Positions 10,693-22,700 of a DNA stretch of 64,000 nucleotides are shown in pieces (the stretch's first letter is position 1; each line of letters begins with the position of its first letter). Origin of the DNA: Pteria penguin. Taxonomy: Eukaryota; Mollusca; Bivalvia; Pterioida; Pteriidae. Both the position numbers and the translations under genes were made by a program. The stretch spans positions 44,173,042 through 44,237,041 of the forward strand of contig CM068583.1 in assembly GCA_035048485.1 (NCBI GenBank). The letters run 5' to 3'. Under the pieces are notes generated by a model. It was not told the origin of the DNA and did no database searches. It saw only the letters and a list, made by a program, of their open reading frames with translations.

Positions 10693-13160
10693 TCTCCTCA
10701 AACATACAGCAAATATCATTGGTTAATTGTTATCTTAATCATCAAAAATTTTGCACAAAAGCAGAAATGTATAACCATCATGTTTATTTTTTGGCTTTTT
10801 ATCAAAGGAAGTACCTGCACATATGTGTTGCAAGTGTGGTGTATATTCATACATAATGAAACAGCAATGAAAAGAACAGTTTATTGAATATATCAGTTCG
10901 AATGGATTACACTCATGTATAAACTGAATAAGTAATATTTGGCTATAATTTTGATATAAAGTCCAAGGTGCTTAGTTATTATCCATTGTTATTGCTATGT
11001 TAGATAATGTATTGTAGGTGCAAGGAGGCATACACTTTAGATTTGCACCTTCTCTGTGATAATATTCTGCTCCTTCAGGAGAAATACATTACATCATGTT
11101 GGGTTATATGAATGATTATTTCAGACTTCTGTATTATACAACTTAATTCATGTTTTTATCACTCATTTTTTTCTACAATATTTGAATATCTTTGGTTAAT
11201 TCCCTCCATAGAAAATATGCAAGAGATTTTATTCACAAATCTGTGCTTTATTAACAGTTACATATCATAATAGACCTATGTTTTTATACACACATAGGTA
11301 TCAAGAGATTGCTATGAATCCATCCATATTACATATATTTTACAATATTGTGTATAGATTTTACATTTTCCCATGCATTGTATCTTCAATGGTGTAGCAA
11401 GTGCTATTGAAACCAAAGTGATATAGGACATATTTACCTCAAATGATAATGATAACAGTGTTGTAGATGCTTTAAACAACATCTAGAAATCAATGACATT
11501 TCGGACATTCACATTTAAGCACATACATAACTGGATAATGATATTGTTCATTCTGCTTCAAAATATTTCCTGTGATATTTAAAACACAAGAAAGGCCACC
11601 GTTTTTCACATGTGTGTTAATTTAAGATACCATACGTCTTACTCGTAGTTTTCTTTTTCTCCCATTATTTCTTTATGTCAAAATAGTTCATGTAGTGACC
11701 ATCCATTTTTTAGATATTATCAGTAATGTGGCCAGATATACTCATTTTAAAAATGAAAATAATATCCATTATTGTTATAGCAAATAAAGAATCTGAATTA
11801 ATGAATTAATTCTTCCATTTCAATATAATGTACAACTTGTCAATCTCGTGGCATTTCTTATGTCTATGCATAACAATAGGCAAAGATTAAATGCAGTAAA
11901 TTACATTATTCAAAAATATGAATTTGGATGAACTATTATTCTGCATTTGTAATACATTATAGACAATAGAAAATATATATAGAATAAGTGTCTTATTTTG
12001 TGTTTTCATGCAGGAATAAATTACAATGGCTGATGCATTTATGAGACATAATGCGTGTTAGCGCATTATATCTCATAAATGCATCAGACAGTGTAAGTTT
12101 TCTATATATTTGCGCTTTTAACGCCAAAATATCATACTGAAACTTCTATTTCCCATTTATAAACCACATCATTAAAACATTTTGGAAGGAAGTTATAAAT
12201 TGAAAGAAACAGCCGGTGTCCCATGACAGTGTAAAGTTTACCCAGAATGACATACTTTCGTCGAATGTCAAGCATTTTTACGCAAAATACAACTTTAATG
12301 ATGTCACGCAAGGTTGGAAATGTCAAACATTTCATTATGATGTCATAAGCATAACAATCAAAAGTCTGCCAAACATCACTTTCTGTACTGAAAAGTGGGT
12401 CAAATATGGGGCGATCTGATATATTAAATAGTCTTGGGTAAAATAAGAGATTGAATGAAAAAAGAAATTTAAAGTTATTAGTACCGGGTAATGTTCATAG
12501 AGGGATTATCATATATGTTAAAAAAAAAACTTTATCTATTTTATTATCACATGGCAATTGGAAAAGAATGCATTAATTGTAGTTTTCAGTAAAATAGGTG
12601 AAAAGTCTGTTATCCCGCGCCTCCCTCTTGTCAACTGTCATCTTGATGGGGTAGATAGGGTTTGCAATCATTCTTAGATAGTATGAGATAACAAAAACTT
12701 ACTTGTATATATTATATATATATATGTATATATAAATATTTGATATTTAATAGAATTTGAAAAATAGTCATCATTTTGACAGAATATTTACATGTTGTGA
12801 AAATAGTGTTTTGTATAAATACATGAATTGAAATGTTTTAAATTGAAATTGTTGTATATTCAAATGACTATTTATTTATAAATATAAGTAAAGGAAAAGA
12901 GGTTGTCAGTCTGTTTTATGGTAAAATACATGTACAGGTATTGCTAAAAATCCTTTCCATAAGATGGGCAAATTCAAATGGATTTAACTCTGATGATAAT
13001 CACAGAAATACAAAATTGAATGTATAACATATTCACATGTGTGTTGTCATCACAAGAAGAAGTAGTAGAAGCCTGTTGTTATGATTGAACTCGTATTAAG
13101 TAGTCCAGGTGGTATATTCCATCATAGCTCATCTCCACTATGTTTGGATTCTGTATCTAG
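10693..13160. other. Convergent intergenic region / 3' UTRs
   Basis: The spacer lies between two convergent genes. Plus-strand AATAAA words at 11783-11788 and 12015-12020 may serve the DZIP1-like gene. TTTATT at 12871-12876 (AATAAA on the minus strand) may serve the His-rich gene, about 285 bp after its stop. A 26-bp-arm hairpin lies at 12030-12087. No coding exon is seen. Confidence 0.5.
12030..12087. repeat. Compact inverted repeat (26-bp arms, 6-nt loop)
   Basis: The left arm is 12030-12055 (starts ctgatgcatttatgaga) and the right arm 12062-12087, with a single mismatch and loop tgttag. It would form a stable cruciform or RNA hairpin. It falls just after the second AATAAA downstream of the DZIP1-like gene. 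Confidence 0.9.
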
Positions 13161-14284
13161 TCATGCCTTCTTTTTAGATTTCTCCATATCTAAATGTATT
13201 TTATGTCTGGCATTTATTGGCTCTGTGCTTCCAACAAGTTCAAGGTCGTGTCTTGTGTCGTCTCCATCATGATTTTGACCTTCAAGTTGAAGATATGCTG
13301 CTACATCACTAGCAGAGAAATCTCCGTCTTTCTTGGAAACATAATCCTCTATTTCTTTTTCCATATCTTCATCATGAGCCATGTATCTTTGTTTCATTAG
13401 GTCTATATCGAGTTGTAAGCTATCAGAGATGTAGCCCAACGTTTCACCCCAGTATTCACTTTTATCCTCTTGCTCATCTTTCCATTTCTTATAATCTCCT
13501 TCGTCTAACTTTTTGACCTTGTCCAACCCGACACTCTTCAATACATCTTCAGGTATATCTAGTTTCAGTATTTCATCAATATCAAATTTGAATGGTTTGT
13601 TAATCTTTTCTCCATGTTTGTGGTCTGTTCCTTCACCGCCATGCATGAGATTATGCATGAGATTTTCTTGATCGATTGGACCTTTCTGTCCTTTAGAAGA
13701 AGTGTCGTCTGCTTTTTTATGTTGGTGCTCATTATCCCCATTAGCGTGCATCAACCCATGCATCATATCGTTAACATCCACTGGGCCTGCCGGTCCAGAC
13801 GTCTTCTTTCCTTCTGCAGAATGAAGATGATTTGATTCGGTATCAGCATCTCCATGCATCAACCCGTGCATCATCTTTTCGGTGTCCAAAGGACCTGCTT
13901 GTCCTGCGCTTGTTTTGTCCTTGGCCTGGGCATCCTCTTTGCTGTGATCATGGCCATAATCTCCATCGCCATGCATCAGAACTCCATGCAGCATTGTTTC
14001 GGCATCTTGTGGGCCGAATTTCTCCGGTTTCTTAGGAAGTATTTCGGCTTTGTCATCGTGATGCACATGGCCATCTCCATGCATTAAAGCACCGTGAAAC
14101 GTTTGCTCGGCGTCTAGTGGACCTGCTTTAGCTTTAGGTTTTCCCGCCTCAAGCTGAGATTTGAATCTGAGGTATGTGTCTTCGTCCTTGTGGTTATTGC
14201 CATGATCACTGTCTCCGTGCATCAGCATGCCATGTAGACAATCCATTGGGTCGTCTGCGTTTGCACATGGTCCGGCTTTCACCT
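13161..14284 (-). CDS. Main exon of the His/Met-repeat gene
   Basis: This single long exon carries all six LMHG repeats and the charged C-terminal domain. The acceptor AG is at 14286-14285, preceded by a pyrimidine run. The first in-frame codons (GTG AAA GCC GGA) are internal, not a start. Plus-strand ORFs over 13194-14404 are shadows of this exon. Confidence 0.88.
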
Positions 14285-17200
14285 CTGAAACAGAAAAGTA
14301 CCAATCAGAGACGTAGTTATATCTGGAATGATGATGTGCGTAGACCTGACTTTATAAGCTACAGGTTTGTTCGTTGTTTATTTTCGAAAAAGATAGAAGA
14401 TTGATATTTTTGTATAAATTACATAAGCAAGAGAAGAAAGAAAGCTTTACGTGTATGTTCATATTTAACATGAGCATCTCTTGAGTATTTCGGGCTTAAA
14501 AATGTGGTAAAAACTTGTATATAATAATAATATATACATGGGAGAGAAAAAAAACATAGATGCATAGCATCAATTCGCCGGCTGAACCGAGTACTCGTAA
14601 AACTTTTCGCTTCCTTTGATTAGATTCCATTTCGATGACCATAATCTGAGCAACATGACTATAGTGTAAGAGATGCAATTCAGTGTCTGAATTAAGCCTA
14701 ACGCGAGTTAACTTTAGGAGAGAAGTCATTAAGTTTACAAAAACAAACTGCTTAGAAATATTTTTCGCTCGTAATTTTTGCTTTTCATAACAAAAGGTTA
14801 ATTATGCACTTTCTTCTTATTTTCATAGTCGTTCATTTAGATAGTAACGCTACATCATTTATTAAGGCGAACACAAAATATGACGAGAAAGAAAAAAACA
14901 AAAAAAAAAAACCCCAAACAAACAAACAAAGCAAATCTGGTAAAAATCGATATATAAAAATAGCTTATTAAGGCCTCACCATTGTTTTTTTATACCCCCG
15001 CCCCCTCCTCGAAAACAGTTTTTTGGGGTGCATATAGGAATCACTCCGGGCGTCTCTCCGTCAGTCAGTCTGTCTATCTGTCCATCAATCTTGTCCAGGC
15101 CACAACTTCTTCCTTTTACTTTGGAGGGAGAAAATATTTTACACAATTGTTGTCCATGACACAAGATCACAGTGCATATGATGGGTGAATCATTGTCCGG
15201 GCTATGACATCAACCCATTGCATGGATTTGAATATTTCGGGAAATTGTTGTGCAAGGGTGTGTCATGACCTTGAACCAAGGTCATATCTACAAGGTCAAG
15301 GTCACTGTGCACACACAGTCAGAATTCTTGTCCGCGCCATAACCTCTTCCTGTTACATTACAGGGAAATTATATTTCACACAATTGTTATCCATGACACG
15401 AGGGTTAGTCATGACTTTGAACCAAGGTGATATATACAAGGTCAAAGTCACAGTGCACACATTGCCAGAATTATTTTCCGGGCTATACCTTCTGTTTTAT
15501 TGCAGGGAGATTATATTTCACACAAGTGTTTTCCATGACCCAAGGGTGTAAAATGACCTTGAACTAAGGTCATATATATAAGGTCAAGGTCAGAGTGCAC
15601 ACACAGCCAGGATTCTTGTCCGGGGCATAACTTCATCCTGTTATGTTGGAGGGAAATTATACATTACACAATTGTTTTCCTTGGCGCAAGGTTGAACCAA
15701 GGTCATATCTACAAGGTTAAGGTCAGAGTAAACACATAGGCAGAATTCTTATTCGGGATGTAAGTTCTTCCTGTTGCGTTTGAGGGAAATTATATATTTC
15801 GCACAAATGTTGTCCATGACTCAACGGTGTGCCATGACCTTGAACCAAGGTCATACTTTTAAGGTCATGGTCACAGTGCACAAAAAAACCCAGAATTCCT
15901 GTTCGAGTCATAGCTTCTTCCTTGTACGTTGGAGGGAGATTATATTTTACATTGATTATACCTCAAAATTTACAAGTGGGACATCCATTACACTTATACC
16001 AGTGATGTATCTTGGATCTTGAATTATTGCATGTTTTACTTTGTTGTTGTGGGGAGTATTTGTCCCATTAGAACAGCTCTACTTTTATTTGTTACTACAA
16101 ATTATCATTTCGTATTCAATTAATAACTTGTAAATACAATCTATTAATTTGTACTCACAAAATTACTAATTTATTGTTGCAAATCATTAATTTATTATTA
16201 CAAATTATTAAATTGTAATCCCAATCTAACTTAATTACCCGGTGTTTTATCCAAAAATTTCTTTTGATTACAAAAAATTCAAGACTGTTTGGTGGTAGAG
16301 AAATTCCTTCAAATAAAAAGATATTCTATTCTTTATTAACATTAAGCCATCCGGCTTATTGGTATAATATAGTACAAATATACAAATTAAGCATCAGATA
16401 CATGACACAAATACATAAATTAAGCATCAGGTAAACATAATTACTAAGGAGAATGCAAATATGCATGTTTCCATAAACACATATACCATACTTAAGTTAC
16501 AAGTAAACACAAATTATAAAAATGATAATAGAGTTCATCATTCAAAGTACAGAATTTCTTAATGCATTTGCTTTGAAAATAAATCGACCCAAATTGTTTA
16601 ACTCTTTGATATTGTGTGAAGAACAAAGTTGAACAAATTTAAAAGCAGACGGACGTTTCCAAAAGTAAGGCTTTATATACTGTTTACGTAATAAATTGGG
16701 CATTGTAAAATAAAGTGAAATTCATCCTCTATGGAATTTTGACAAGCAAAGCAAAGATTACTTTTATTTGTGTTCTTACTATACCGACTAGTCTTACTAG
16801 CAAGAGTGTGTGCAGACAATCTAAATCTCGTTATACATTTTCTGTATATTGGAGGAATGGATTTACATAAATAAAATTGAAGCGCAAAATGGTCAATAAT
16901 ATGCCTATATAAATGACATTTAGAAGAAGTGTCCAAAATACCCTTTAAATACTGTTGAGCATGATCAAGCAACCTTTGCTTTATAACAGGAAAGTACATT
17001 TTACTAAGATTTTGAGATATCCAAATATCATTAAAACCTAATGATATCAACTCATGCTTAATATTCGATACCCAGTTAGCATGACCCTTTTCAGCAGATT
17101 CATACAAAGTATTATAGCATGATTTCAATATACAATTGTCAGTGTGTAATAATTTACACCAATACTTAATCATATTAAAAATTCTAAGATATCTTAATGG

Positions 17201-20200
17201 GTATCTACCTAGTTCAGCATAAATCATTGCACTATTGTCAGAGTTTTTAACATTTAAAACATGTTTGCAAAACTCTAAATGTACCTTTTCAATATTGTCC
17301 CCTTTATGATATCCCCATATCTCAGAACCATTATTTAGTACAGTACCCACATAACAATCAAAAAGTAATAGTAAAGTTTTAATATTCAAATATAAAAATT
17401 TCGGGGACATTAGATCTTAAGGCAAACAGCGTCTTTCTGCCTTGGTCAGAAACCCTTTTCTCCGAAAGTGTTAATTTATTGTTAAAATTAAAATGTACAC
17501 CAAGATATGCGAATTCATTTACGATTTCAAGATTCAAATCATTGAATAACCATTTTTCATTTTCTCGAACCCCCCCCCCCCCCCCCCCCCCCCCCCCATT
17601 TTGGATTTATGGACATTGACTGTTAATTTCCATCTATGACTATACCTATATAAGGCATCAAGTTGCGACTGAAGCCCATTTACAGATCCAGAAAAAAGAA
17701 CAAGGTCATCTGCATACATTAGACTAAAAAGATTAAGAGCTTGGCACTCATAAGGCATACACCCATCAGAAATAAAAGAAGATTCAAAGTCATTAACAAA
17801 CATTGAAAAAAGAAGAGGTGATAAAACTTCACCCTGCATCAGACCCAGATGATTAGCAAAATATTCAGACTGTAAACCTTGAACGGTCACGCACGACCTC
17901 ACATTTGAATATAAACCTTTAATAACATTGAGGAGTTTACCTCTGATACCGATTTTTGACAGTTTGTATCACAAATTTCTTCGATAAGAACGTTAACGAG
18001 TGTACAATAAATCAAACCCGCGAAATCAGGTAATCAGTGTTCGAATTAATGGGGTATATTTTAGGAAGCAATCTCATGTATGAATGAGTATCATTCTCAT
18101 TAAAATATATATTAACGGGTATTAAATCAATTAAAACTGGAACAAATCGACCTATTTACGAGGAGTAAAGTTGAAATTTTGACATCATATATAGCAAAGG
18201 TAAATATTGCATTGGCGGATTAAGAGGGGTGGAGGGGAAATTTCACCAAAAAAGGTTATTTTCGACCATTTTAGGGTTACAACACCCCAACCCCTTTCCA
18301 CACCGAATAGTGCAAAACATTAGTTTTGGGAGATTGCAACCCCTTTTCAAAAATTCAAGATCCGTCTATGCATTGAATATTTCGTACAAAAAAAAATTCA
18401 ACAAATTTCAGTGTTTGCAATGAGCAAGTCGGTGGTTTTGACAGCACAAATACATATAAGGGTCTATTTAGATTTGAGTTAAGTATTCATACATGAATGG
18501 GTATGGTTTTCACAATGTCCAATATATGTATCGGTATGGTTTTACACTTTTGCCCAGTATGAATGGGAAGGGTTCTAACGATTTCACTCACACGTCTGTG
18601 CCCAAATACATTGCCAGCAACCCATCCCCCCGGTGGTTAACATAGTTACAATAAGTGATTAATCAACTGCTTCATCCTTTCTGTTCTTCTGATGACACAG
18701 TATAAACAGTGTTCGAGAAATTTTTCAAAACTCCCACTTACCAACGGGTAATTGACTAACAGAAGTCCACTTACCTAGGGTAAAAATATACTTACCCAAA
18801 GTAAAAAGGCACATTTAAGACTTACAATGTGTAATGCTGAGAAAAGCATAAAATCGTTAAATTTTGTGTATTAAAACTCACATCATTGACTACAGAAGAG
18901 TAGGACGCATTGATCTGCAATTTTTGGGAATGAAACCATACACCTCTCTCACGATACGATAATTATTCTGATACGGTAGTAGCGATACGATGATTTTTGA
19001 TACGAACAATATACACTTTTAAGTTGTAGAAAAACTTGGTCCAAAACGCCTGAGTCAATTTTTAACCACGACCATTACGTAGTTTCATAGAAATGTCATT
19101 AAGACAAATCAGGGACGTATATATCTAAAGGGATAGGCCATTTACATTTTTGGGAGATCGTTTTCTTTTTGTATTCAGAATTTCCTCTATTAAATATAAA
19201 ATGTTTCAAATAGGCTGTATCACCATAATGAATGCTTTCGATCGTTATAGGCCTAATATAAATATGCCGTCATTGATGAAGTTTTAAAGAAATTAAAGAC
19301 ATTTGCTTATTTCAAACTGTATTTAAAAGAGATAAAAATATTACTAAACAGTAAAGATTATACAATTAAATTATTGTACGTTGATCGTACATGTATAGCC
19401 GAATCGAATCGAAATTGAGACAATTTGAAATATATATCGAACATGGCGGAATCGAAAGAAAATATCGAGTCGAATCGAATTCATGATCAATTGTCTCAGC
19501 CCTAGCAATTTGTCGTCTATTGATCTCGAAACAGCAGTATTTTTACTAGCCAGTCAGGATATTTCAAAATCAAATTTTAGTAGATCTGGCCCGAGGAAAT
19601 TTTGGGAGTCGGGCTAGTGATTTTTCGCAAATATTGGGTCCCCCGCGGCCGCCGAGATCGAGATGGGAAACACACGATTATAAAATATCAAAACTTATAT
19701 TTGTAAGTCCTTTCGGTTCCACTATTTCTGGTTGTGATTTTATCGTCTTTCTTTTAGCAAAGTTAAAAAATTGATGTGATTGATATTACTCAGAATTTAC
19801 TTACCACCGGGTAAGAGGTTTAAAGCTTTTCAATTACCCGACCCGTTTTTTTCACTTACCACGGGTAACCGGTGATGGGATTTTTCGAACACTGATTATA
19901 AACCGAGACCACGTGACACAGTATACACTGGCAAGATCCCTCGGTGCTCCTCGGCATGGTATCGAAAGGGGGAGGGGTGTGAAGCAATGCACCATAGATC
20001 TAATTGTAATAATAACAATTACACAAATACATTATCATGGATTCTTCTGCAAACTCGAATTTCTGCAAGATGCAAACAACTTAGTGATGATGTTGTCCGA
20101 AAAATGACTGAATACATTTTGTTATACACAACGCAAACAGACTGGATATAATTTTCGTAAGATAATTCAATGAAAAAACTTACTATCTAATGTTGGTTTT

Positions 20201-20247
20201 CCTTCACAGTGATACACAAATATACAACAGACAATGAAGAACTTCAT
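13161..20247 (-). CDS. Secreted His/Met-rich six-repeat protein, family unrecognised (two exons)
   Basis: Exon 1 (20247-20184) encodes a start Met, a hydrophobic signal peptide (MKFFIVCCIFVYHCEG) and KPTLD. It ends in phase 1 before a perfect GTAAGT. Exon 2 (14284-13161) begins after tttctgtttcag; the split codon gives Lys and the product runs to TGA at 13163-13161, about 395 residues. Exon 2 residues 4-225 (counted from V, GTG at 14282) hold six repeats starting GP at about 4, 54, 90, 130, 166 and 201. Their consensus is GP-x-D-x-E..MMHGLMHGDGD followed by H-x-H-rich, charged linkers. A repeat-free, highly charged C-terminal region of about 145 residues follows (DIDEILKLDIPEDVLKSVGL onward), with one EF-hand-like patch (KKDGDFSASD) lacking a full loop. 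Clustered His, Met and Asp suggest metal binding, which is inference. I recognise no family. Confidence 0.8.
15040..15960. repeat. Tandem repeat, about 133-148 bp x 5-6, in a dispersed mollusc-type repeat
   Basis: The phrase ccttgaaccaaggtcata (with variants) has its acc at 15275, 15421, 15563, 15696 and 15844. Each unit also has 'attcttgtccg..gcataac' and 'aattgttgtccatgac'. The left end has Ccc(g)-rich and 'gtcagtcagtctgtctatc' sequence. A related, oppositely oriented array lies at 23440-23800. It sits inside the 5.9-kb intron of the His/Met-repeat gene. Confidence 0.85.
16640..17950 (-). pseudogene. LINE (non-LTR retrotransposon) reverse transcriptase relic, 3' half
   Basis: Minus-strand frames from 17942 down read LQSEYFANHLGLMQGEVLSP, a YADD catalytic box (LMYADDLVLFSG) and the thumb region. 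Then comes a 28-bp G run (C run 17570-17597 on plus) that breaks the frame. The frame resumes with WLFNDLNLEIVNEFAYLGV and, after another shift near 17400, continues to a C-terminal Cys/His motif (CFACQNSIEDEFHFILQC). The catalytic box is intact but at least two frameshifts and the missing 5' end make it inactive. The elements after 16640 look like its 3' tail. It lies antisense to no exon, inside the His/Met-repeat gene intron. Confidence 0.88.
18699..19902. mobile_element. 1.19-kb hAT-like non-autonomous element
   Basis: The element spans 18707-19894. It starts CAGTGTTCGAGAAAT and ends ATTTTTCGAACACTG, imperfect TIRs with the CAGTG start typical of hAT. The 8-bp flanks are agtataaa (18699-18706) and attataaa (19895-19902), one mismatch apart, as expected for an old 8-bp duplication. 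Inside both ends are inverted 'cttacc..cgggtaa' motifs. There is no transposase ORF. Confidence 0.82.
20184..20247 (-). CDS. Signal-peptide exon of the His/Met-repeat gene
   Basis: On the minus strand, ATG 20247-20245 opens 21 codons: a lysine, a ten-residue hydrophobic core (FFIVCCIFVY), then HCEG as a likely cleavage region. The donor GTAAGT begins at 20183. The leftover A joins AG of exon 2 to form Lys. The exon is too short to be found by ORF length alone. Confidence 0.75.
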
Positions 20248-22700
20248 TTCAATATATGTGAGATGTAAACAACGCATGGACTCAATATAATAATACAGTT
20301 ATCAATAAACACGTGTCCAGGACTGCGTCTTAGCTCATGACGAAATCACCACTGAATGGCGACAGCTGGTATCGAACATACACCCAAGATAATGGCATGC
20401 TGCAGTGTATTTAATCGATTGACAAAAGTCAATGACAACTATATTGTATCCTGTGAACGTGACTTTTACCGCGCAATGTAGATGATTTGGCATATGCAAG
20501 GCACCGTTAATTTGTTTTTCTGGAGAGGGGGGGGGGGGCTGAGACTTTTGGAAAAAAGATATTGCCTTGATTTTGACTGAAAATAATCTTGCTCAGTGAC
20601 ACGGTGAAAAAATTATCTGTCTCCAATAAACTAGTGTAATCTAAAATCATACTTTGGAACAAGTCAACTAAATTATTCCAGAATTATGAATAACATAACA
20701 ATTTATGCTATTCTGATCTTTTGTATTTCATCAGTAAAATCATGGACAGACCTACTCTATTTGTTACTTGAATTTAATGGCAAGATTTATCAGCAGATAA
20801 TCGGGATTCCTATAGGTACTAACTGTGCACCTTTTTCAACAGATTTGTTCTACACTTTGATCTTATTGAAATGTTAAATGATACATCTACCTACATATAC
20901 ATGTATCTTGACAACATCTTCGTTATCGATAACCCCGAGTTTGACAAATATATTGCTGACATATATCCATTTGAACTTCAATTAAAAAAAGACAATATTT
21001 GTGACACAGAAACACCTTTCTTGGAACTATATATTAAGATAATTAACAATAAATTTCATACAAATATTTACGACAGACGTGATGATTTTAAATTTCCTAT
21101 AGTAAATTTCCCTTATTTGGATGGTCACAGATGTTTCTAGATTCCCATCATATGGCATTTATATAGTTCAGTTTCTTTGATTTGCCAGAGCCTGCTCTAA
21201 CGTTTTGAACTTACACACACACACACCTACACACACACATTACAAATCACGTTTGATCTTTTAAATCAGGGTAACAGGACAAGGTATTATAAACTTTAAA
21301 AAACTGGGATTTAAAAAAAAATCTTATTCAGAACTTTTATGAAAACTCGGAAATATTACTTTTGCAATAATATGTATACGACGGAATTTCCCATCCCAAT
21401 TTCTACGGTGATCTTGTGTACAAACTTAGGAGAGTCTTAGGTTCCGGTAAGTATCTAGTTAGGTTCCAAAATAATGAAATGCCTTTGTCATCGACAATCT
21501 GACCCGGAGATCATAAGATAGACAGTAAGTTTTGTATCGGGCCCTTCTACAAATGTACATATTTTACTTGAACGTTGCACGCTGACTAAAAGGGAAGTGT
21601 GCACTTTATGATGGACCTTGTTAAAACCTTTTTCAAAGGAGAAATGGTCCTGAACCTTGTGCCCTCTGACTGTTATTTGGGACTACTACAGATCAAGGGT
21701 CTGAGATCGCTTCCAGGTCGACAGAGCAAGGTTTATTCACGTTGATGTCAATTCATATATATATATATATTTATATCTTGGTCTTACTTTGCATTACTAA
21801 ACGTGTTTATATTTTTATGACCTCTCAACTTTTGAAACCTGTTGATCCTTGTTCTCTGTATGAAGGGTTATTTATAGAGTTTTAAATGTGTGTCCTTTGA
21901 TTATACTGCTTTTGTGGTGGGTGGGAAGGAAGGTCTGTTAAGCCGTTAACCACACCAAATGATTGACAATTGCCATATCAATTGACTGCCCTAAATCGGT
22001 ATTGCAACTGCACTTTAATCCAAAGCTTTCGTGATGTCCTTATGTGTGTGTGCCTGTGTGTGTGTGTTTTTTTTTTCCCAAATTAATACATTATTAACAA
22101 TACATTTCTGTGGTGACTCATGCTTTTATCTTTTCCTTTCAGTAATGTTTCTACTGGATATATGCCAAACACAGTTCAAGAGGGGCGGGCAAGGGGAGCC
22201 CTCTCTCCCTCGCACCTCCTACCCCTTCCCTCCCTGCCGCTTTTGTCATCTCGTTGGTGAAAATACAAAGTATATGGCATCAGCATGATGGACTAAATGT
22301 GTACAGCACAGCTGGGACGGGTTTGTCTGTGCAAAATAATTGACCATTCCCCACACCAGGATACAGGCATAATACTGCTGTAGTGGTGAATAAAACAGAG
22401 TTTTCTAAAATAAATGACGGTGTTTATTACAAAATTTGTATTATCATACAACAATATATTATTGGTGAAAAAAATTCTTGGCCTGGCTCTACCGAAAAAA
22501 AAAAAATCCCAAGAAAATAGGGAAAAATCTGGCCGGGATAACCCCCCCCCCAGATTATCAAATAGACGGTGCCTAATCGCCCTCTTCCCTTCCGATACAT
22601 TTATCTCCATGTTAAAAATAAGGGTTATCAAACATTCTAGTACCCTCCTTTTTGCATATGTATGCAAAGCGTCATACTTATTATTACATGTATGTTTCCT
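20248..22700. other. Spacer upstream of the His/Met-repeat gene
   Basis: It contains the Penelope-like relic (20686-21460), a short (CA) run at about 21215, an (AT) run at about 21755 and a G tract at 20527-20538. No promoter element is convincing; a weak TTAAATAC word lies on the minus strand near 20410, about 165 bp before the start codon. Confidence 0.4.
20686..21460 (+). pseudogene. Penelope-like reverse transcriptase relic
   Basis: The frames read NGKIYQQIIGIPIGTNCAPF, then after a shift MYLDNIFVIDNPEFDKYIAD, FLELYIKI and YDRRDDFKFPIVNFPYLDG. After further shifts come FPSYGIYIVQ and NFYGDLVYKLRRVLGSGKYL. The order GIPxGTNCAP, YxDD-type box, then DDFxFPIVNFP matches the RT lineage I associate with Penelope-like elements. 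The catalytic YLDD position reads YLDN, and several frameshifts make it dead. Confidence 0.75.

Noticed and set aside
13194..14404. Several plus-strand ORFs of 60-77 codons
   Set aside because: They are antisense shadows of the His/Met-repeat exon, which has repeat-level protein conservation and correct splice sites.
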